Assembly: GCA_046153505.1 (NCBI GenBank)
Contig: JBJXDT010000133.1
Location: forward strand, 1 to 17,535
Reading direction: 5' to 3'
Source: JBJXDT01 sp046153505
GTDB lineage: Bacteria; Pseudomonadota; Gammaproteobacteria; Burkholderiales; Methylophilaceae
Length of the DNA stretch: 17,535 nucleotides
Shown piece by piece: positions 12,181 to 17,535 of this stretch. The notes below the pieces were generated by a model. It was not told the DNA's origin. It did no database searches and was given only the letters and a program-made list of their open reading frames with translations. Position numbers and translations under genes: made by a program. How positions within the stretch are numbered: the first letter of the stretch is position 1; every line of letters starts with the position of its first letter.

Positions 12181-14730
12181 ATGGATCAATTCGCTAAAGA
12201 AACCCTTCCAATTTCACTAGAAGATGAGATGCGCCGCAGCTATCTTGATTACGCTATGAGCGTGATTGTAGGTCGTGCTTTGCCAGATGTGCGAGATGGC
12301 CTAAAACCGGTGCATCGCCGCGTGTTATTTGCAATGCACGAGCTTAGCAATGACTACAACAAGCCATATAAAAAATCCGCACGTATTGTTGGTGATGTGA
12401 TTGGTAAATACCATCCTCATGGTGACACGGCGGTATATGACACTATCGTTCGTATGGCACAAGACTTCTCATTGCGCTATATGTTGGTGGATGGCCAAGG
12501 TAACTTTGGTTCTGTCGATGGCGATAATGCAGCTGCGATGCGTTATACAGAAATCCGTATGGCAAAAATCGCCCATGAGTTGTTGGCAGATATCGACAAG
12601 GAAACGGTTGATTTCGGTCCGAACTATGATGGTAGTGAGCACGAGCCGCTCATTATGCCAGCGCGCATTCCAAACTTGCTTATCAATGGTAGTTCCGGCA
12701 TCGCGGTGGGGATGGCGACGAACATTCCACCTCACAATTTGAACGAAGTGTTGGATGCTTGTTTCGCTTTACTCAAAAACCCAGAAACAAGTGTTGATGA
12801 ACTGATTGAGTTGGTGCCAGCGCCGGATTTTCCTACAGCGGGTATTATCTATGGCACCATTGGCGTTAAAGAGGGTTATCGCACAGGTCGCGGACGAGTG
12901 GTAATGCGCGGCAGAACGCATTTTGAAGACATGGATAAAACAGGCGGACGTCAGGCGCTGATTGTGGATGAACTGCCGTATCAAGTAAACAAAAAGACCT
13001 TTGTAGAAAAAATTGCCGAATTAGTAAACGAGAAAAAAATTGAAGGCATATCAGATTTGCGTGATGAATCAGATAAGTCTGGTATGCGCGTGGTGATTGA
13101 GCTTAAACGTGGTGAGGTTCCTGAAGTTGTACTGAACAATCTTTACAAGCAAACCCAGCTACAAGATACCTTTGGCATGAATATGGTGGCGTTATTGGAT
13201 GGGCAGCCTCGCTTGCTTAACCTAAAACAAATGCTCGAGGCTTTCTTGCGTCATCGTCGCGAAGTGATTACGCGTCGTACTGTGTTTGAGTTGCGCAAAG
13301 CACGTGAGCGTGGTCATGTGTTAGAGGGCTTGGCTGTTGCGCTTGCGAACGTAGATGAGATGATTGCCATCATCAAAGCTGCGCCAACGCCGCCAGAAGC
13401 CAAAGTAGATTTGATGGCGAAAACTTGGAAATCTGCAGTCGTCGAGGAAATGTTAAGGCGCGCAGCGATGGAAGCTTCTCGTCCTGAAGGCTTGGATGAA
13501 GCGTATGGTATGAGCGAGAAAGGTTACAAATTAAGCGATGTACAAGCGCAAGAAATTCTGCAAATGCGTTTGCAACGCTTGACTGGACTAGAACAAGATA
13601 AAATTGTCACAGAATACAAAGAAGTCATGGATGTGATTGCGGATTTGCTGAATATTTTGGCTACGGCATCACGAGTAACCACGATGATTGGCGATGAGCT
13701 CACTGAAATTCGCAAACAATTTGGAGATAAACGTCGTTCTGAAATTATCGAAAACGCTCAAGACTTATCTTTGGAAGATTTGATCACTCCACAAGATGTA
13801 GTGGTTACTTTGTCTCACACCGGATATATTAAATCTCAGCCGCTTGAAGAGTATCGTGCGCAAAAACGTGGTGGACGCGGCAAGCAAGCCGCCCCGACCA
13901 AAGAAGATGACTTTATCGACAAAATGTTTGTAGCGAATACGCACGACTACATTTTATGCTTCAGTAGCCTTGGTCAAGTGTATTGGCTTAAAGTATACGA
14001 AGTTCCACAAGGCAGTAGAATTGGGCGTGGCAAGCCAATTGTGAACTTGTTCCCACTGGCTGAGGGCGAGAAAATTAATGCGATTCTGTCAGTAAAAGAG
14101 TTTGATGAAAACCATTATATTTTCATGACAACCGCGCAAGGCACAGTGAAGAAAACCGCGTTGACTGAATTCGCAAACCCACGTAAATCAGGCATTATCG
14201 CAATCCGCTTGGACGAAGGTGATTACCTGATTGGTGCGGAAATTACGAATGGCAAAAATGACATTGTACTGGTTTCTAACGGCGGCAAAGCGGTGTGGTT
14301 TACAGAAGATGACGTGCGGCCAATGGGGCGTGCGACACGTGGTGTGCGTGGCATGAAGCTCGCGCCTAAACAACAAGTGCTTTCCTTACTGATTGCCGAT
14401 AGTGACCAACAATCGGTGCTTGTTGCCACTGAAAATGGCTATGGTAAACGTACTGTACTTTCTGAGTTCCGCCATTCAGGTCGTGGTACTCAAGGCGTAA
14501 AAGCCATTGCAATTAGTGAACGCAACGGCTTGGTTGTAGCGGCAAAATTGGTGAGTGACGAAGATGAAATAATGTTGATTACAACGGGGGGTATTTTAAT
14601 TCGTACGCGCGTTAAAGAAATTAGAGATATGGGTCGTGCTACGCAAGGCGTCACCCTAATTAATCTTGGGGATGGCGAGAAGCTTTCGGGCTTAGAGAAA
14701 ATCGTTGAAACTGACGATGAAGTAGAATAA
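12181..14730 (+). CDS. gyrA: DNA gyrase subunit A
   Basis: GyrA is the DNA-breaking and rejoining subunit of the A2B2 gyrase that introduces negative supercoils using ATP bound by GyrB. The 849-residue protein carries the catalytic Tyr122 in AAAMRYTEIRM, at the same number as E. coli. The quinolone-resistance region reads HPHGDTAVYD with Thr at position 83 and Asp at 87. Thr83 occurs naturally in several species and is not by itself evidence of resistance. The GyrA box QKRGGRGK (561-568) opens the C-terminal DNA-wrapping propeller, which distinguishes it from ParC. The end is acidic (ETDDEVE), as in enteric GyrA tails. GGA at 12171-12173 is the likely ribosome binding site. serC follows after 36 bases. 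Confidence 0.98.
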   Translation: MDQFAKETLPISLEDEMRRSYLDYAMSVIVGRALPDVRDGLKPVHRRVLFAMHELSNDYNKPYKKSARIVGDVIGKYHPHGDTAVYDTIVRMAQDFSLRYMLVDGQGNFGSVDGDNAAAMRYTEIRMAKIAHELLADIDKETVDFGPNYDGSEHEPLIMPARIPNLLINGSSGIAVGMATNIPPHNLNEVLDACFALLKNPETSVDELIELVPAPDFPTAGIIYGTIGVKEGYRTGRGRVVMRGRTHFEDMDKTGGRQALIVDELPYQVNKKTFVEKIAELVNEKKIEGISDLRDESDKSGMRVVIELKRGEVPEVVLNNLYKQTQLQDTFGMNMVALLDGQPRLLNLKQMLEAFLRHRREVITRRTVFELRKARERGHVLEGLAVALANVDEMIAIIKAAPTPPEAKVDLMAKTWKSAVVEEMLRRAAMEASRPEGLDEAYGMSEKGYKLSDVQAQEILQMRLQRLTGLEQDKIVTEYKEVMDVIADLLNILATASRVTTMIGDELTEIRKQFGDKRRSEIIENAQDLSLEDLITPQDVVVTLSHTGYIKSQPLEEYRAQKRGGRGKQAAPTKEDDFIDKMFVANTHDYILCFSSLGQVYWLKVYEVPQGSRIGRGKPIVNLFPLAEGEKINAILSVKEFDENHYIFMTTAQGTVKKTALTEFANPRKSGIIAIRLDEGDYLIGAEITNGKNDIVLVSNGGKAVWFTEDDVRPMGRATRGVRGMKLAPKQQVLSLLIADSDQQSVLVATENGYGKRTVLSEFRHSGRGTQGVKAIAISERNGLVVAAKLVSDEDEIMLITTGGILIRTRVKEIRDMGRATQGVTLINLGDGEKLSGLEKIVETDDEVE

Positions 14731-14766
14731 ATATTTGTTGATAGCAATGTTTTTGGAGAGTTTTAG

Positions 14767-15849
14767 ATGACGCAGATTTACAATTTTTCCGCTGGTCCAG
14801 CTGTGTTGCCAAAGGATGTGTTGACGCAAGTTCAGGCAGAATTGCTCGATTGGCATGGTTCTGGTATGTCTGTGATGGAAATGTCGCACCGTGGCAAAGA
14901 ATTTATGCAGATTGCGGCAGAAGCGGAAGCAGATTTACGCGAACTGTTGGCTATTCCAACAAATTATAAAGTATTATTTCTACAGGGCGGTGGATCGGCT
15001 CAATTTGGCATGATTCCGATGAACTTGCTACGTGGCAAAAAAACGGCTGATTATGTCAACACAGGTGAGTGGTCGAAAAAAGCTATTTCTGAAGCTAAAA
15101 AATATTGTGAAGTAAATGTAGTAGCTACATCAGCAGACAAAAATTTTAGTTACGCACCGTCACCTTCAACATGGAAACTTAATCCAGATGCGGCATATGT
15201 TCATATTTGCACTAATGAAACCATTGGTGGCGTAGAGATGTTCGAAACGCCAGATACAGGCGTGGTGCCACTTGTCGCTGACATGTCGTCACACATTTTA
15301 TCGCGCCCAATTGATGTGTCTAAATACGCTTTGATTTACGCTGGCGCACAGAAAAACATCGGCCCAGCGGGCTTGGCGATCGTGATCGTGCGTGATGATT
15401 TGATTGGGGAAACGCTACTAGGCACACCGAGTATGTACGATTATAAAGTGCACGCGGAGAATGATTCTATGTACAACACGCCGCCTACATTTGCTATCTA
15501 TGTCTCTGGTTTGGTATTTAAAATGCTTAAAGCTAAAGGTGGCTTAGCCGCGATGGAAAAGACCAACATCTTAAAAGCCAATATGCTTTACGATTATTTG
15601 GATAGCACAGATTTCTATGGCTGTCCGACTGCCAAGGAAAATCGTTCGCGTATGAATATCCCTTTTACGCTAAAAAATGAAGCCTTGGACGAAGAGTTTT
15701 TAAAAGAAGCGAAAAGTCGTGGCTTATTGCAACTTAAAGGCCATCGTTCAGTAGGAGGCATGCGGGCTTCTATTTATAACGCGATGCCTGTAGAAGGGGT
15801 GCAAACATTGGTTGAGTTTATGAAAGCCTTTGAAAAGAATCAAAGCTAA
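14767..15849 (+). CDS. serC: Phosphoserine aminotransferase SerC
   Basis: SerC is a PLP enzyme that converts 3-phosphohydroxypyruvate and glutamate to phosphoserine; it also acts on a pyridoxine precursor in pathways of the E. coli type. At 360 residues it is typical. It begins with IYNFSAGPAVLP, has LQGGGSAQFG around the cofactor phosphate, and the PLP lysine K196 in YAGAQKNIGPAGL. The C-terminal GHRSVGGMRASIYNAMP is diagnostic for SerC. A good Shine-Dalgarno (TTGGAGAG, about 14752-14759) precedes the ATG. The gene is sandwiched between gyrA and the serA-type dehydrogenase that makes its substrate, so the two steps are genetically linked. Confidence 0.98.
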   Translation: MTQIYNFSAGPAVLPKDVLTQVQAELLDWHGSGMSVMEMSHRGKEFMQIAAEAEADLRELLAIPTNYKVLFLQGGGSAQFGMIPMNLLRGKKTADYVNTGEWSKKAISEAKKYCEVNVVATSADKNFSYAPSPSTWKLNPDAAYVHICTNETIGGVEMFETPDTGVVPLVADMSSHILSRPIDVSKYALIYAGAQKNIGPAGLAIVIVRDDLIGETLLGTPSMYDYKVHAENDSMYNTPPTFAIYVSGLVFKMLKAKGGLAAMEKTNILKANMLYDYLDSTDFYGCPTAKENRSRMNIPFTLKNEALDEEFLKEAKSRGLLQLKGHRSVGGMRASIYNAMPVEGVQTLVEFMKAFEKNQS

Positions 15850-15890
15850 AAAAGTCATAGCTAACAATAATTAAGCCGCGGCATTGGCTA

Positions 15891-15900
15891 AAGGGAAAGG
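15891..15900 (+). promoter_or_regulatory. Ribosome binding site that fixes the serA start
   Basis: The purine run AAGGGAAAGG lies 7 bases before the ATG at 15908. An in-frame TTG at 15884 lies upstream of this site and has no site of its own, so the short Lys/Gly-rich N-terminal extension it would add is probably the untranslated Shine-Dalgarno itself. Confidence 0.75.
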
Positions 15901-15907
15901 CAAGGGG

Positions 15908-17089
15908 ATGGCAAAGCATAAGGTTTTGGTTTTAAACAAAATTTCATCACATGGCTTAAAGCGTTTTCCAAGTGAGTCTTTTGATGTTTCGGTTGATTTA
16001 AACGAACCGGATGCAATTATGTTGCGATCGTTTGATATGCATAATATGGAAATACCCAGTAGTGTTCAAGCTGTTGCGCGCGCCGGCGCAGGCACTAATA
16101 ACATACCGATTCCTGCCTTAAGTGCACGTGGCGTACCCGTATTTAATAGCCCAGGCGCCAACGCAAATGCAGTGAAGGAACTTGTGCTGGCGGGTATATT
16201 AATTGCTGCAAGAAATCTTGGGCCAGCAATTAAGTTCGTGACGACTTTGCAAGGCGACGACGCGACGATGTCTAAAAATGTAGAGGATGGCAAAAAGAAT
16301 TTTGCTGGTGTCGAGTTGCCAGGACGCACGCTCGGTATTGTCGGCCTAGGAGCAATTGGTGGTTTGGTGGCAGATACTGCACTTAAACTTGGCATGCATG
16401 TGCTGGGTTACGATCCAGAGATTTCTGTTGATCAAGCTTGGCGTTTGTCTTCGCTGGTGAAGCGCGCGCATAGCGTGGAAGACTTACTAAAACACAGCGA
16501 TTTTGTTACTTTGCACGTACCCTTGATTCCAGCGACCAAGCATATGATCAACGCAGAGCGATTGGCTTTGATGAAGCATAGCGCGGTATTGTTGAACTTC
16601 TCGCGTGAAGGCATCGTCGAAGAGGGCGCAGTAAAAGTTGCATTGGATGCAAAGAAACTACAAAGCTATATATGCGACTTTCCAACGAGCACACTGAAAG
16701 ATCACCCGCATGTGGTTGCGTTACCCCATCTTGGCGCGTCCACGCAAGAGGCCGAGGACAATTGTGCGGTGATGGTGGCTGATCAATTACGTGATTACCT
16801 TGAAAATGGCAATATAATGAACGCAGTGAATTTTCCAAATGTACAGATGAACCGTGAATCGTCTCACCGCCTAGCGATAGCCAACGCCAATGTGCCGAAT
16901 ATGCTGGGACAAATTTCTACAGCCATGGCAAAAGCGGGTTTAAATATTCATAATATGACAAATAAATCGCGCGGGGAAATGGCTTTTACCTTGGTCGATT
17001 TGGATTCTGCCGTACCGAACAAGGTGATTGATGATTTGCGCAAATTAGAAGGCGTACTAAATGTACGGGCTTTGCCTTTGGCAAGTTAA
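15908..17089 (+). CDS. serA: D-3-phosphoglycerate dehydrogenase, short SerA type with ACT domain
   Basis: SerA oxidises 3-phosphoglycerate to phosphohydroxypyruvate with NAD, the first step of serine synthesis. With the ATG at 15908 it has 393 residues. Landmarks are RAGAGTNNIPI and PGANANAVKELV in the substrate domain, the Rossmann motif GLGAIG (about 144-149) with acidic GYDP after it, the catalytic Arg R233 in NFSREGIV, the catalytic His H274 in LPHLGAST, and a C-terminal ACT domain (about 320-393) that may sense serine. The third catalytic residue, normally Glu in a DxFPxE-type motif, aligns by eye with S261 (CDFPTS), which is unusual. The gap from serC is 58 bases, and the ORF could be opened at an upstream TTG, which was rejected. 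In methylotrophs a hydroxypyruvate-related role is a less likely alternative. Confidence 0.9.
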   Translation: MAKHKVLVLNKISSHGLKRFPSESFDVSVDLNEPDAIMLRSFDMHNMEIPSSVQAVARAGAGTNNIPIPALSARGVPVFNSPGANANAVKELVLAGILIAARNLGPAIKFVTTLQGDDATMSKNVEDGKKNFAGVELPGRTLGIVGLGAIGGLVADTALKLGMHVLGYDPEISVDQAWRLSSLVKRAHSVEDLLKHSDFVTLHVPLIPATKHMINAERLALMKHSAVLLNFSREGIVEEGAVKVALDAKKLQSYICDFPTSTLKDHPHVVALPHLGASTQEAEDNCAVMVADQLRDYLENGNIMNAVNFPNVQMNRESSHRLAIANANVPNMLGQISTAMAKAGLNIHNMTNKSRGEMAFTLVDLDSAVPNKVIDDLRKLEGVLNVRALPLAS

Positions 17090-17107
17090 ATAATTTTTTA
17101 AAGATAA

Positions 17108-17535
17108 ATGAGCGACCAACTTAAACAATTTCGCGACAAAATTGACTCGATAGATGACGAAATTTTAAAACTTGTCAACGAGCGGGCTAAGCTCGCCCGT
17201 CAAATAGGTAACCTGAAAGAGGACGGAGTGATATATCGTCCGGAGCGTGAGGCGCAGATTTTAAGGCGTCTACAAGCTCAAAATAAAGGCCCGCTTGAAA
17301 ACGATGCTGTAAGCCATATTTTCCGAAGCGTAATGTCAAACTGTCGCGCCTTGGAAAAGGAGATGTCAATTGCATTTTTAGGCCCGCTTGGCACCTATTC
17401 TGAAGAGGCGGCGCTTAAACAGTTTGGTCAAGGGCGCGATGCGGTGGTGTGCGCAAGTATCGATGAAGTTTTTCGCACACTCGAGGCGAATCAAGCTGAT
17501 TATGGCGTGGTGCCTGTAGAAAACTCAACGGAAGG
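17108..17535 (+). CDS. pheA: Bifunctional chorismate mutase / prephenate dehydratase PheA, N-terminal part (cut by the window edge)
   Basis: PheA converts chorismate through prephenate to phenylpyruvate for phenylalanine synthesis. Translation from the ATG at 17108 gives 142 complete codons open to the right edge. Residues 1-85 form an AroQ-type chorismate mutase helix bundle (DKIDSIDDEIL, then ERAKLARQIGNLK, then YRPEREAQIL), with the basic and acidic residues R9, R26, K37, R47 and E48 in the expected active-site places. The prephenate dehydratase domain begins at about residue 87 (IAFLGPLGTYSEEAA) and continues to VVPVENSTE. The regulatory ACT domain would lie beyond the window. It starts 18 bases after serA with only a weak AAAG upstream, so it is probably co-transcribed. 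Confidence 0.95.
   Translation, partial: MSDQLKQFRDKIDSIDDEILKLVNERAKLARQIGNLKEDGVIYRPEREAQILRRLQAQNKGPLENDAVSHIFRSVMSNCRALEKEMSIAFLGPLGTYSEEAALKQFGQGRDAVVCASIDEVFRTLEANQADYGVVPVENSTE

Noticed and set aside
12430..12440. GyrA Thr83 as a fluoroquinolone-resistance mutation
   Set aside because: Thr at this position is the natural residue in several bacteria, so the sequence alone does not show acquired resistance.
15884..15907. TTG start giving an 8-residue Lys/Gly-rich extension of SerA
   Set aside because: The extension is encoded by the purine-rich ribosome binding region of the ATG at 15908, and homologues begin near that ATG.

Overview
The window looks like a chromosomal housekeeping segment from a low-GC betaproteobacterium, most likely a Methylophilaceae (Methylotenera-like) methylotroph. 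This rests on gene order recalled for the group (truA-trpF-trpB-trpA-accD-folC-dedD-cvpA-purF-metZ, then gyrA-serC-serA-pheA), on the moderate A+T content, and on the protein families. It is an inference; no database search was possible.

Layout. Bases 1-127 are the end of an IS3-family (IS150-group) insertion sequence pointing out of the window. Bases 193-9182 form one tightly packed plus-strand gene train: an orphan EcfT/CbiQ-like membrane protein, truA (tRNA pseudouridine synthase), trpF, trpB and trpA (late tryptophan synthesis), accD (acetyl-CoA carboxylase), folC (folate), a SPOR-domain cell-division protein, cvpA, and purF (first step of purine synthesis). Most gaps are 0-50 bases, so co-transcription is likely. 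At 9183-9382 the train is interrupted by a promoter, a SAM-II-type riboswitch and an intrinsic terminator placed in front of metZ (methionine synthesis from O-succinylhomoserine). An SMR-family efflux gene with its own promoter and a structured leader follows. A 2-Cys peroxiredoxin then lies on the minus strand with its own terminator. A 367-base AT-rich divergent intergenic region carries the peroxiredoxin and gyrA promoters and several perfect palindromes. From 12181 to the right edge runs gyrA-serC-serA-pheA (DNA gyrase A, serine synthesis, phenylalanine synthesis; pheA is cut by the window end).

Most genes are ordinary biosynthetic genes. The standout is the metZ leader. A good sigma70 promoter would start transcription at the first arm of a SAM-II aptamer. 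The aptamer's 3' pseudoknot strand can pair perfectly with the left arm of the downstream terminator, giving a complete SAM-controlled transcription-attenuation switch, with an unusual extra hairpin inserted in the aptamer loop. Secondary points are an orphan T-component-like protein lacking the usual Arg signature, palindromes around the gyrA promoter, an IS foldback hairpin, and a phosphoglycerate dehydrogenase in which the usual catalytic Glu position appears to be Ser.
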